Shown: piece after piece, positions 1 to 6,566 of the stretch
Layout of the letters: the number at the start of each line of letters is the position of its first letter
Position numbering within the stretch: the first letter of the stretch is position 1
Virus record (IMG/VR): IMGVR_UViG_3300001844_000094
Location: 1 to 35,126 of that record
Strand: one strand, 5' to 3'
Length of the DNA: 35,126 bases
Source of the DNA: a virus
Position numbers and translations under genes: made by a program
Notes under the pieces: generated by a model
What the model was told of the DNA's origin: nothing
What the model saw: only the letters and a program-made list of their open reading frames with translations
Databases searched by the model: none

Positions 1-1
1 C

Positions 2-226
2 GCCGCCTACGCCGCATCCGCCGCCGCCAACGCCGCCTCCTACTCCGCCAACGCCGCATCTTACGCATCATACGCAGCAGCCTACGCATCCTACGCCGCA
101 GCCTACGCCGCCTATGCCGCAGCCTACGATGAAGCATCCTACTCCGCCTACACCGCAGCCTACTACGAAGAGAAGAAAATTCAAGCGGATATTATCAGGC
201 AAAAATGGCCTAAAGTAGGAGCCTAA
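2..226 (+). CDS. 3' part of the Ala/Tyr-repeat, Imm-5-like protein (cut by the window start)
   Basis: This is the C-terminal half of the gene that begins at 34764. The frame is open from base 2 to the TAA at 224-226. About 55 residues are almost only Ala, Tyr, Ser and Asn in short units such as AAY, ASY and AAN. They are followed by an ordinary charged tail (EEKKIQADIIRQKW). The Ala codons are mostly GCC, which makes the DNA locally GC-rich and repetitive and probably explains the assembly break. If the terminal cgcc is shared by both ends, the halves join in frame to a protein of about 194 residues. The repeat number may be wrong. The tail could form an extended or helical low-complexity segment; its function is unknown. 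Confidence 0.75.
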   Translation, partial: AAYAASAAANAASYSANAASYASYAAAYASYAAAYAAYAAAYDEASYSAYTAAYYEEKKIQADIIRQKWPKVGA

Positions 227-233
227 CAACACG

Positions 234-316
234 CCGCCGGGACAAATCCGCAATGCTGCACAATGGTTTTAACGACTGTTTTTTGTAGGACACGCAGCGG
301 AGCGGAACCCCGGCGG
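234..316 (+). repeat. 8-bp inverted repeat in a leader region
   Basis: CCGCCGGG (234-241) and CCCGGCGG (309-316) are perfect reverse complements flanking 67 bases in the 113-base gap between the Ala/Tyr-repeat gene and the HTH gene at 340. In RNA they could close a long loop just before the ribosome site at about 329-334 (gaaagga). No T-run follows, so this is not a typical terminator. I cannot exclude chance in GC-rich sequence. Confidence 0.25.
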
Positions 317-339
317 TAACAAACAACGAAAGGACAGCC

Positions 340-621
340 ATGAGAACCAAAGCAGACAAACGCCCACACCACGAAGGCAAGCTGGATGAATCGGATAAGC
401 TCCTTTTCAAGTTCATAGAGGCACGGGGGAAGCTATACACATCCAGCCTTGAGATTCAAAAACTTACCGGGTGCGTTTCGGCACGGGATAGAATAAGGAA
501 GTTGAGAGCAAACAACCTGCCAGTCTCCAATCCAGCAAAATACCTGTACACCACGAATAACGGGAAACGGGTTAGCGGGTGGAGAGTCGAGAAAAACCAC
601 AAACAAAGGAGAACAAAATGA
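340..621 (+). CDS. Small helix-turn-helix protein
   Basis: This is a 93-residue basic protein. Residues 18-62 read like the phage HTH domain of the HTH_39 type: a leading helix (DKLLFKFIEARG), then SSLEIQKLTGC and ARDRIRKLRANNLPV, and a strand-like end with GWRV. In that family this layout forms a small winged or tri-helical DNA-binding domain. The start has aaagga at a good distance. Its stop overlaps the next start (ATGA), so the two are probably co-translated. It may bind DNA as a local regulator; no target can be seen. The family assignment is by eye. Confidence 0.7.
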   Translation: MRTKADKRPHHEGKLDESDKLLFKFIEARGKLYTSSLEIQKLTGCVSARDRIRKLRANNLPVSNPAKYLYTTNNGKRVSGWRVEKNHKQRRTK

Positions 622-875
622 ATCTCTACAAAATTACACAGCATGAAAATAGGGGATACGACACCTACGATTCCGCCATAGTTTGTACTGAAACCGAGGA
701 ATCGGCAAAAAATTTTCATCCAAGCGGAAGTAAAATTATTTGGCCGCTTCCAGAAGATGAATTGAGGTTTGGTTCGTGGGCATATCACCGAGAACACGTT
801 GATGTTGAATTAATTGGAACAGCCGTTGACGGAACCCCTGAATGCGTGATCCTTGCTTCCTTTAATGCTGGATGA
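618..875 (+). CDS. Conserved small phage protein, unknown function
   Basis: This is an 85-residue acidic protein. I chose the ATG at 618 because it overlaps the upstream stop as ATGA and follows a good ribosome site (aaaggaga); an in-frame ATG at 579 lies inside the previous gene. The pattern NLYKITQ..N.GYDTYDSAIV, then W....VDVELIGTA, and an end in ILASFNAG is one I recognise as a widespread short phage protein of unknown role. No membrane segment, signal or catalytic motif is visible. Confidence 0.8.
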   Translation: MNLYKITQHENRGYDTYDSAIVCTETEESAKNFHPSGSKIIWPLPEDELRFGSWAYHREHVDVELIGTAVDGTPECVILASFNAG

Positions 876-925
876 AAAAAACTTGAGAAACACTTTCACA
901 TAAACCACAAACAAAAGGATACGAA

Positions 926-1144
926 ATGAAAGACGGCGGACAGGCTTTTCCACGATCAGGAACGGTTGTAGCAGTACAAGGAATGTCAATGCGCCAATGG
1001 TATAAGGGGATGGCGTTGCAAGGTCTTTGCGCCAATGGCCGCGCCAATTGCATCGAGCAACATCTTCCAGAAGTGATTCGTGTCGCTGGCTTTTTGGCTG
1101 ATGCCATGATAGCCGAAGATGAAGAGTTCGAGAAAAAAATTTGA
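926..1144 (+). CDS. Small conserved phage protein (DGGxAFP type)
   Basis: This is a 72-residue protein opening with KDGGQAFPRSG, followed by QGMSMRQWYKGMALQGL and a C-terminal helix with ADAMIAEDEEFEKK. This order (a DGG.AFP motif, a GMS.R.W motif, an ADAM helix) is common in short proteins of many phages and prophages; their function is not known to me. It starts 50 bases after the previous gene, behind acaaaaggat. It is the last gene before the structured leader at 1222-1322. Confidence 0.75.
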   Translation: MKDGGQAFPRSGTVVAVQGMSMRQWYKGMALQGLCANGRANCIEQHLPEVIRVAGFLADAMIAEDEEFEKKI

Positions 1145-1221
1145 GAAATGGCAACACGGGCGCGTGGAATTGTACTACATTTTCTCACATGCAGCCAATT
1201 AACCGGAATTTCAGCAATGCC

Positions 1222-1322
1222 GAAAAACCAAAAAACTTCCAACCGTCCTGACGCGCATTGCGCGGTTAAGCGGCTGCACTCCCTCATTCACAGGGCGGTT
1301 GGATTTCCTTTGGCGGTTTTTC
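1222..1322 (+). promoter_or_regulatory. Long hairpin covering the start of the replication gene
   Basis: GAAAAACC (1222-1229) pairs with GGTTTTTC (1315-1322), and the 12-base CCAACCGTCCTG (1239-1250) pairs with CAGGGCGGTTGG (1291-1302) with a single G.T wobble. Inside the loop CGCGC-ATT-GCGCG (1252-1264) forms a third small hairpin. The outer 3' arm ends on the base before the ATG at 1323, and no clear Shine-Dalgarno sequence is free. CGGTT occurs three times, so alternative pairings are possible. This looks like an RNA structure that could limit translation or transcription of the replication operon. An origin-associated structure is an alternative. The role is inference; the pairing is seen. 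Confidence 0.55.
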
Positions 1323-2027
1323 ATGTATAGAATCAGAAATTGGGCAAAACATTTTGAGACGAATGATACACGCAAACTGGTAAATCTCCATTGGGTAAAA
1401 ATACCAAATCAGCAAGATTCTTTAGCATATCGAACCATCGCAAATCACCAAAAAGGATCAGCCATTTTTTGCGCTTGGATTCTCATGGTTCAGGTTGCAT
1501 CAAAGCAATCTCCAAGGGGAAATCTCCCGCTATCTCCCGAAGAGTTGGGAATTATTACCGGCTTCCCGGCAGACATATTCAAACTGGCCTTTGAAGTCCT
1601 AAAATCACCTAAAATTCAATGGATTGAGCAAAACCCCGACAATCTCCCGGAATCTCCCGACGCGTCGGGATATCGCCCCGAAAATCCCCCGTTGAATGGA
1701 AAGAAAGAAGGAATGGAAGGGAATACAGATCCGCAAGCGGATATTCCCGAATTAGGTAACTCAAAACGCTGGGGCATGAAAACAAAACACAGCTTCCAAC
1801 GTTCCCCTGTTTTTCCATATCAGCTTTTTTCCGAAGCGTTTAAGGAATGGGGGCCGGAAAAAATCGCCCATTACCACGCCGCTGCCATCGAGTACAGCGA
1901 CAACAAGGGGGGGAGATACTTGGACTGGCATAGGGCTATTTCCTGTTGGGAACGTGATAGACCTTGGAAGGGGAAGATAAACGGGGCGCAACCCGTTGAA
2001 ATTGATCGGAGTCAATATGGCCTCTGA
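1323..2027 (+). CDS. Replication initiator / helicase loader-like phage protein
   Basis: This is a 234-residue protein. The N-terminus (MYRIRNWAKHFETND, then LVNLHWVKIPN) followed by AWILMVQVASK and an ...ELGIITGFPADIF segment is the pattern of phage replication proteins that precede a DnaB-type helicase. These typically have a winged-helix N-terminal domain, a variable linker, and a C-terminal helical part. Residues from about 115 to 160 are a Pro/Asn/Gly-rich linker, and the end (FKEWGPEKIAHYHAAAIEYS) is helical and DnaD-like. I chose ATG 1323 because family members begin at this motif; a TTG at 1299 is in frame. It overlaps the helicase gene by 11 bases. Confidence 0.7.
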   Translation: MYRIRNWAKHFETNDTRKLVNLHWVKIPNQQDSLAYRTIANHQKGSAIFCAWILMVQVASKQSPRGNLPLSPEELGIITGFPADIFKLAFEVLKSPKIQWIEQNPDNLPESPDASGYRPENPPLNGKKEGMEGNTDPQADIPELGNSKRWGMKTKHSFQRSPVFPYQLFSEAFKEWGPEKIAHYHAAAIEYSDNKGGRYLDWHRAISCWERDRPWKGKINGAQPVEIDRSQYGL

Positions 2028-3378
2028 ACTTTTTGATATTGACGTTGAACGTCATGTAATCGGGGCTATGATGGTTGACGGAACCGCAGACGCTTTGGAA
2101 ATACTTTCCCCTGCTGTTTTTCACTTAGACCGCCACGCTTTGATTTTTGAAGCACTTGCAAGCCTATTCGCGCAAAAGAAGCCGTGTGACATAATTTCCA
2201 TTGCAGACGAACTTTCCAAGTCTGGGAATCTGGAAAAGGTAGGAGGCAAGGAATATTTGGCACAAATTTCCTCAGAGGTTATTCATTCTTGGAATCTCAA
2301 AGAACACGCCGAGATTATCCTTGACCGATACAAACGCCGGACGCTTATCAAAGTTATTTCCAGCATTGAATCTGCATCGGACTTGCGTAAACCAATCATG
2401 GAAACCGTTGCAAGCATTGAAGCGGCATTGAGTGACATTTCAGCCACCGGGGAGAAGAAAGGGTTAATCCCTATAAGGGACGTTATAGCCTCTGCTGCGG
2501 AAGGGTGGAAGGAAATAGTAGAAGGGAAACAATACGGTCTTAAAACTGGTCTAATAGAGATTGATGATTATCTGAAAGGACTTGCGCCGGGACGGTTTAC
2601 GGTTATCGCGTCACCGCCGGGAGTAGGAAAATCAGCTTTGGCTTTGCAGATAGCTTTGAACTGTGGCGGGAAAGTCGCGTTCTATCCGCTTGAAATGCTT
2701 TCAGAAGAACTTATCGAGCGCGGTGTTGCTAATGGCGGACGGGTAAAAGGAGACGACTTTACAGAGGCATGGAGCCTGAATAAAGAGGGGCCAAAAATCG
2801 CGCTTGAAATCGGACGGATGGCAACCCTAAACATTCAACTTTGTGACGATGTAACGGTTACGCCTTTGCGCGTTGCCTCCCAAGTTCATCGCATGAAACA
2901 AAAGCATGGCTGCGATCTTGTAATTGTGGACTATCTGCAACTCATGGAAGCGGACGGAAAACATGGTGGGAAAACCGAAGAGGTAGGGTATGTCTCAAAG
3001 GCTTTAAAACGGCTGGCAAAGAATGAGAATGTCCATGTAATCGCCGTAGCTTCACTTTCCACAAAAGAAACAGAACGCCGACCCGATAAGCGCGGGATGC
3101 TTTCAGACCTTCGCCAGAATGGAGACATAGGCTACGATGCCGATACGGTGATTTTCCTTTACCGTGAATCCGAGTATAACCCAAAGGCTTATAAGTCAGA
3201 AACTTTCCGAAATGTCACGGAAGCAATTATCAGAAAGAACCGAGGCCGTAAACGCGGCACAGGATTATTGCTTTTTCAGGGCCAACACTTTCGATTTATG
3301 GACTTAGAGAAAGAATCAAAAAAGGCGTACTTGGACTTTTTGGAAGGAAAAATTACAACGGGGGATTTCAATGAATAA
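2017..3378 (+). CDS. dnaB: Replicative DNA helicase, DnaB family
   Basis: This is a 453-residue protein with full DnaB layout. The N-terminal domain has DVERHVIGAMMVDG and a DIISIADELSKSG stretch, with a linker around residues 130-160. The RecA-like C-terminal domain has Walker A SPPGVGKSA (residues 199-207), Walker B VIVDYLQLM with Asp at about 305, and a basic end segment RKNRGRKRGT typical of the arginine-finger region. It is a hexameric 5'-3' helicase that unwinds the replication fork. ATG 2017 follows GGAG at the right spacing; an upstream TTG (1996) is less likely. Walker A has GVGKSA instead of the usual MGKTA, a common variant. Confidence 0.93.
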   Translation: MASELFDIDVERHVIGAMMVDGTADALEILSPAVFHLDRHALIFEALASLFAQKKPCDIISIADELSKSGNLEKVGGKEYLAQISSEVIHSWNLKEHAEIILDRYKRRTLIKVISSIESASDLRKPIMETVASIEAALSDISATGEKKGLIPIRDVIASAAEGWKEIVEGKQYGLKTGLIEIDDYLKGLAPGRFTVIASPPGVGKSALALQIALNCGGKVAFYPLEMLSEELIERGVANGGRVKGDDFTEAWSLNKEGPKIALEIGRMATLNIQLCDDVTVTPLRVASQVHRMKQKHGCDLVIVDYLQLMEADGKHGGKTEEVGYVSKALKRLAKNENVHVIAVASLSTKETERRPDKRGMLSDLRQNGDIGYDADTVIFLYRESEYNPKAYKSETFRNVTEAIIRKNRGRKRGTGLLLFQGQHFRFMDLEKESKKAYLDFLEGKITTGDFNE

Positions 3379-3583
3379 ATGCCGTTTCGATGACGAAGGT
3401 GATTTGTGCATCACTTGGGGAGGTTACGAATACTGGATAAACAAAGAAAGGCTTGATACCCCTTTCAAACTTTTGGGATGGGTTAGACACCTATGCGAAA
3501 AACGATGGATGGATAACGAAAAAATCGAGTTTCTAATTGAGATTGTTGCACAGAAAAACGGGTGGGATGTACATGGAAACTAA
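3371..3583 (+). CDS. Small conserved phage protein, unknown
   Basis: This is a 70-residue protein starting within the last codons of the helicase gene (8-base overlap). The core YWINKERLDTPFKLLGWVRHLCEKRWM followed by a short acidic helix matches a recurring short phage protein pattern (YWI...R..TP..LL.W..HL..K.WM) often found near replication genes. It is probably globular. I see no catalytic motif. Confidence 0.7.
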   Translation: MNKCRFDDEGDLCITWGGYEYWINKERLDTPFKLLGWVRHLCEKRWMDNEKIEFLIEIVAQKNGWDVHGN

Positions 3584-3707
3584 ACTTGTTCAATTCCTCC
3601 GCTCCCTGTACCTGAATGCCCGGTTACCCGTTCCGGCTCACTTGCTGGAGCCAACGGAGTTTGAGAGAAAAGCCATTGAGAGGAATCAGGAAAGGAGCGG
3701 GAAATGA
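3573..3707 (+). CDS. 44-residue micro-gene
   Basis: ATG 3573 opens inside the end of the previous gene, and the TGA at 3705-3707 overlaps the next ATG (ATGA). The product starts METKLVQFLRSLYLNARLPVP and ends in a charged helix (ERKAIERNQERSGK). Its coupled position on both sides argues that it is translated. Function unknown. Confidence 0.5.
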   Translation: METKLVQFLRSLYLNARLPVPAHLLEPTEFERKAIERNQERSGK

Positions 3708-3889
3708 AAACTTTTCGTGTTGAATCGTATTCAGGGTGGTTTTTGGTAAAGGCAAAAAATAAACGCGCTGCGAAAAGCGAAGGCGTAAAAGAATACGGAC
3801 GTGGCCGCGTTACTGGGGTATTTGTGGCAACAGATTCTGACATCAAATATTTTCTCGCCGTAAAGGGAGAGATTGGAGAAACGCCATGA
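3704..3889 (+). CDS. Small basic protein, unknown
   Basis: This is a 61-residue basic protein with ATG 3704 overlapping the previous stop and a strong ribosome site (aaaggagcggg). It begins MKTFRVESYSGWFLVKAKNKRAAKSEGVKEYGRG, a beta-alpha pattern seen in short phage proteins that modulate or accompany replication, but no family can be assigned. Its stop overlaps a further micro-ORF at 3886. Confidence 0.6.
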   Translation: MKTFRVESYSGWFLVKAKNKRAAKSEGVKEYGRGRVTGVFVATDSDIKYFLAVKGEIGETP

Positions 3890-3948
3890 ACCCCACCATC
3901 GCCGCAGCCCTCGATAACCCGAAAGAAGGAAACCGTGAAACAGCTTGA
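3886..3948 (+). CDS. Possible 20-residue coupling micro-ORF
   Basis: ATG 3886 overlaps the preceding stop (ATGA) and runs 20 codons to TGA 3946-3948, overlapping the GTG-started ORF at 3935 by 14 bases. It may only keep ribosomes engaged across the gap. I cannot tell whether the peptide matters. Confidence 0.3.
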   Translation: MNPTIAAALDNPKEGNRETA

Positions 3949-4036
3949 ATCCTTCGGGAAATGGGCGTGGACGTACAAAACCACTACCGAGGCGAGAAAA
4001 CGGTTTTTAGAGCTACACACGGAGGCAAAAACGTGA
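3935..4036 (+). CDS. 33-residue micro-gene, GTG start
   Basis: GTG 3935 follows agaagga at 7 or 8 bases. The product is a short helical, basic and aromatic peptide (MKQLESFGKWAWTYKTTTEA, then RKRFLELHTEAKT). The TGA at 4034-4036 overlaps the next GTG (GTGA). It is part of a tightly packed chain and has no recognisable family. Confidence 0.45.
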   Translation: MKQLESFGKWAWTYKTTTEARKRFLELHTEAKT

Positions 4037-4140
4037 AATCTATCGGTAGTTTGGGAGGCAGAATCAACCCGAAGGACGTTGGCCTAGCCATACCCCGTAT
4101 TTTACGCAAAAAACGCGGGTCACAGAAAGGTGAAAAATAA
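4033..4140 (+). CDS. 35-residue basic micro-gene, GTG start
   Basis: GTG 4033 overlaps the upstream stop and sits behind a strong GGAGG (4021-4025). The stop TAA (4138-4140) overlaps the ATG of the DUF1064 gene (TAATG), so translation is probably coupled. The product is a Gly/Arg/Lys-rich peptide with SIGSLGGRINPKDVG and RILRKKRGS. Function unknown. The good ribosome site makes it more credible than its length suggests. Confidence 0.5.
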   Translation: MKSIGSLGGRINPKDVGLAIPRILRKKRGSQKGEK

Positions 4141-4535
4141 TGGCTTGGTCACTCCAAAAACCCCGGACAAAGTTTAATGCCACCAAAACCGTGTTCATGG
4201 GGCAGAAATACCACTCCAAAGGGGAGGCGGGATACGCCGGGGAATTGCAGACCCTCAAGCTGGCCGGGGAAATCCTGTCATGGGATAGACAGGTCAAATT
4301 AGACCTTCGCGTGAATGGAAAGCACATCACGAACTACTACATGGATTTCGCCGTTCACCTTTCAGACGGGCAAACGGTGGAACTTCGGGAATACAAGGGA
4401 ATGGAAACCGGGGAATGGAAAATAAAATGGTTGTTGTTGGAAGCGACTTTACCGGACATTCAGGAACGGTATTTCCCCGGAAAAGAAGTTGTCATGGTTC
4501 TGGTGAAGCATCAATCAAAATGGAGGCCGAAATGA
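4140..4535 (+). CDS. DUF1064 family protein (phage nuclease-like)
   Basis: This is a 131-residue protein. The stretch KYHSKGEAGYAGELQ (residues 23-37), RQVKLDLRVNGKHITNYYMDFAV (about 50-72), and ELREYKGMETGEWKIKWLLLEA (about 80-101) fits DUF1064 phage proteins, which belong to the PD-(D/E)XK nuclease-like group. The E-(x)n-D...E-x-K pattern (Glu in GEAG, Asp in YMDF, REYKG) would form the metal site. Such genes sit among replication and recombination genes and are thought to act on branched DNA. It starts by TAATG coupling and ends in ATGA with the 12-codon ORF at 4532. Confidence 0.82.
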   Translation: MAWSLQKPRTKFNATKTVFMGQKYHSKGEAGYAGELQTLKLAGEILSWDRQVKLDLRVNGKHITNYYMDFAVHLSDGQTVELREYKGMETGEWKIKWLLLEATLPDIQERYFPGKEVVMVLVKHQSKWRPK

Positions 4536-4570
4536 GGAAACAGGAAGTCGATGGATGGAGGATTGGGTGA
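4532..4570 (+). CDS. 12-residue coupling mini-ORF before the Dam-like gene
   Basis: ATG 4532 overlaps the DUF1064 stop (ATGA), and its own TGA (4568-4570) overlaps the ATG of the methylase (TGATG). The ribosome site for the methylase (GGAGG at 4557-4561) lies inside it. It may deliver ribosomes to the methylase start. The peptide itself is unlikely to matter. Confidence 0.3.
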   Translation: MRKQEVDGWRIG

Positions 4571-5550
4571 TGGAAAATCTGAAAGCACCATTCCCATACT
4601 TTGGCGGAAAGAGAGCTGTGGCGGAAGCGGTGTGGGAAGCATTGGGGAACCCCGCGCATTACATTGAACCGTTCTTCGGCTCCGGCGCGGTGCTGCTTGC
4701 CCGTCCGGGTTGGAATCCGGACATGACTGAAACCGTGAACGACAAGGACGGGTTTTTATGTAATGTATGGCGGAGTTTACAATTATCACCCGATGAAACC
4801 GCGAAGTGGTGCGACTGGCCCGTGAACCATGCCGATCTAATTGCCCGTAGAAAGGTGCTTTTGGCGGGGGAATCCATGCTACTTGAAAACCTGTGCAAGG
4901 ATGATGTGTGGCATGATGTGAAGCTGGCGGGGTACTGGATTTGGGCGGCAAGCTGCTGGATCGGAACGGGGTTGACGCGCCCGAACGCGATACCCCATGT
5001 GGGTGATGCCGGAAAGGGGAAGATACCCCATGTTAGTCATGCCGGAATGGGAATACACGCAAAGGGGCAGATACCCCATGTGAGTAATGCCTTGCTATCC
5101 GATCCGTTCAAGGAAAGCATTTACTCGGATTTCCGTAAGCTGGCGGAACGGCTGCGGGGTGTGCGTGTGGTATGCGGGGATTGGAATCGCGTCTGCAACG
5201 GGAAATGGCAGGAAAAAATTGGCATTTGTGGAATGTTCTTCGATCCTCCGTATGACGGATTGGAAAGGGATACGGAATTATATCACCATGATTCAACCAC
5301 TGTCACGCATGATGCTTTTGAATGGTGTTTGGATCGCGGGAAGAATCCGAATTACCGTATCGTATTCGCGGGGTATGAAGAACATGAAGAAAAAGCCCGT
5401 GCAGCAGGATGGGGCGTTGAATCTTGGAAAGCGAACGGAGGGTATGGAAACACGGCGAGAGATGGCAAAGATTCTCGTGGCAAACAAAACTCAAATCGTG
5501 AACGCCTGTATTTTTCACCACATTGCATAAAAAGGAATACCCTTCTATGA
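4570..5550 (+). CDS. DNA adenine methyltransferase (D12 / Dam-like)
   Basis: This is a 326-residue protein that should methylate adenine N6 in DNA using S-adenosylmethionine. Visible motifs are FPYFGGKR (residues 8-15), the AdoMet-binding EPFFGSG (33-39) and the catalytic DPPY (225-228), in the order typical of class D12 enzymes. Between them is an insertion with three IPHV units (residues 141, 152 and 168), encoded by three copies of ATACCCCATGT. ATG 4570 is preferred over 4555 because GGAGG lies 8 bases upstream. It may protect phage DNA from host restriction or regulate packaging or expression. Confidence 0.92.
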   Translation: MENLKAPFPYFGGKRAVAEAVWEALGNPAHYIEPFFGSGAVLLARPGWNPDMTETVNDKDGFLCNVWRSLQLSPDETAKWCDWPVNHADLIARRKVLLAGESMLLENLCKDDVWHDVKLAGYWIWAASCWIGTGLTRPNAIPHVGDAGKGKIPHVSHAGMGIHAKGQIPHVSNALLSDPFKESIYSDFRKLAERLRGVRVVCGDWNRVCNGKWQEKIGICGMFFDPPYDGLERDTELYHHDSTTVTHDAFEWCLDRGKNPNYRIVFAGYEEHEEKARAAGWGVESWKANGGYGNTARDGKDSRGKQNSNRERLYFSPHCIKRNTLL

Positions 5551-5723
5551 AACTTCTATCCCTATCCCGCTACGAGCTTCCCCCTGAAAAGTTCCTCCCC
5601 GGATTTAATTTCAGGGATGATGCCGAGAGGTACGAGCTAATCAAATTGATTGCCGAACAAATGCCACAGGAACCACTTGCCCGTGAAATAGCGGATAAGT
5701 GTCGAGAGGAGTTAATGCCATGA
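5547..5723 (+). CDS. Small acidic protein, unknown
   Basis: This is a 58-residue protein from ATG 5547, which overlaps the methylase stop (ATGA) and follows aaaagga. The sequence has LSRYELPPEKFLPGFNFRDDAERYELIK and a helical end (LAREIADKCREELMP). It has no membrane segment or known motif. An in-frame ATG at 5523 lies inside the methylase gene and is less likely. Confidence 0.6.
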   Translation: MKLLSLSRYELPPEKFLPGFNFRDDAERYELIKLIAEQMPQEPLAREIADKCREELMP

Positions 5724-5746
5724 CCAAAAAGAAAAAGGAGGATGAA

Positions 5747-5914
5747 ATGGCAAAAGCCACAATAACAGTCTATCAAGGGGACAAGAAAAGGCTTGCGGAA
5801 TTATCCAAGCTGATTGAATCCACACCGGAGGAAATCGTAGCTCAAGCGTTGTATGACTTCGCGTGTAAAAAGTTTGGCACGAAAAGCCAAGCGGTGAACA
5901 GGTTGTACGAATGA
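5747..5914 (+). CDS. Small ribbon-helix-helix-like protein
   Basis: This is a 55-residue protein. It begins MAKATITVYQGDKKRLAELS, a strand, then helix EEIVAQALYDFACKKFG, which is the order of a ribbon-helix-helix DNA-binding fold. ATG 5747 has a near-perfect AAGGAGG 5 bases upstream and places the strand at the N-terminus as usual for the fold. The in-frame ATG at 5720 overlaps the upstream stop and would add nine basic residues. The stop overlaps the HU gene start (ATGA). It is a possible DNA-binding accessory or regulator. Confidence 0.55.
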   Translation: MAKATITVYQGDKKRLAELSKLIESTPEEIVAQALYDFACKKFGTKSQAVNRLYE

Positions 5915-6210
5915 ACACGACTAAAAAGCAATTATGCAAAATGACCGCAAAGGCTTCGGGTAACTTCTTCACCACCGTTGAGCCTGTTGTCGAGGCGTTC
6001 CTGAAACAAGTTTCTCACATGCTGGAACAAGGCCACACGATAGAGATACGGGGTTTTGGATCGTTCTACACCTTGAAGTCAAAGCCACGCCCTGCAAGGA
6101 ACCCGCGCACGGGGGAGCCGGTGTTTATCGCACCGGCACGAAAAGCACGTTTTCAATTTTCACCACTCATTTACCCGAAAAGAAAAGGAATCAAGAATGC
6201 CAACACGTAA
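5911..6210 (+). CDS. HU/IHF-type DNA-bending protein
   Basis: This is a 99-residue protein, the normal HU size. The helical N-terminus (VEPVVEAFLKQVSHMLEQG) is followed by IEIRGFGSFYTLKSKPRPARNPRTGEPV, the hallmark HU/IHF beta arm with the conserved GFGSF and ARNP..G motifs. The protein binds and bends double-stranded DNA as a dimer and could help replication, recombination or packaging of the phage genome. The N-terminus lacks the typical MNK.ELI start but is otherwise complete. The basic tail PKRKGIKNANT is extra. Confidence 0.9.
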   Translation: MNTTKKQLCKMTAKASGNFFTTVEPVVEAFLKQVSHMLEQGHTIEIRGFGSFYTLKSKPRPARNPRTGEPVFIAPARKARFQFSPLIYPKRKGIKNANT

Positions 6211-6511
6211 AGGACGTTACCAATCAGACCCGCAATTTGCCGAAAAGGAAAGGCAGAGGAAACGGGAATACCGCGCAGCCGGTGGGGAGAGGCTTGGAAA
6301 AGGAAATTACAGGGAGACAGTAAGGTTTATGAATTACTCAATAAACCCATTGGATCGGCAGGAAAGAGCCTACGTTCTTTCCAAACCCATTTCAGACGGC
6401 ATTATTCAAAGGCGAGTACTGTTTGGCAGTAATCCATCCGATAGATACCTGAAACCGGGAACAGAAGCGTATAAAAAGGCACAGGCAAACGGCGGGTATA
6501 TCCGGGTATGA
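6197..6511 (+). CDS. Basic protein, unknown
   Basis: This is a 104-residue basic protein starting inside the HU gene (14-base overlap, aaaaggaat upstream). The N-terminus (MPTRKGRYQSDPQFAEKERQRKREYRA) is strongly charged. The rest contains LDRQERAYVLSKPISDGIIQRRVLFG. It could bind nucleic acid, but I recognise no family. Confidence 0.6.
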   Translation: MPTRKGRYQSDPQFAEKERQRKREYRAAGGERLGKGNYRETVRFMNYSINPLDRQERAYVLSKPISDGIIQRRVLFGSNPSDRYLKPGTEAYKKAQANGGYIRV

Positions 6512-6566
6512 ATAATTTCAGAAATCGTTTGACTTTGGTTAACAATGCGTTTACTTTGAGGAAACA

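Noticed and set aside
1-130. CRISPR-like or satellite repeat at the left end
   Set aside because: The short units are codon-level Ala/Tyr/Ser repeats in an open frame, with no spacers of constant length.
1148-1330. 60-codon ORF ahead of the replication initiator gene
   Set aside because: It runs through the long hairpin, has no good ribosome site, and its composition looks like an untranslated leader; the pairing explains the sequence better.
3580-4020. 146-codon minus-strand ORF over the micro-gene chain
   Set aside because: It opposes several coupled plus-strand genes with good ribosome sites and has no motif; treated as a shadow.
4511-4951. 146-codon minus-strand ORF over the methylase
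   Set aside because: It lies opposite the well-supported methylase and DUF1064 genes, is Pro/Ser/Arg-rich, and is an antisense shadow.
6524-6558. Promoter candidate TTGACT...TACTTT before the gene at 6567
   Set aside because: The -10 match is poor (3 of 6), and the region is a short gap within a continuous unit.
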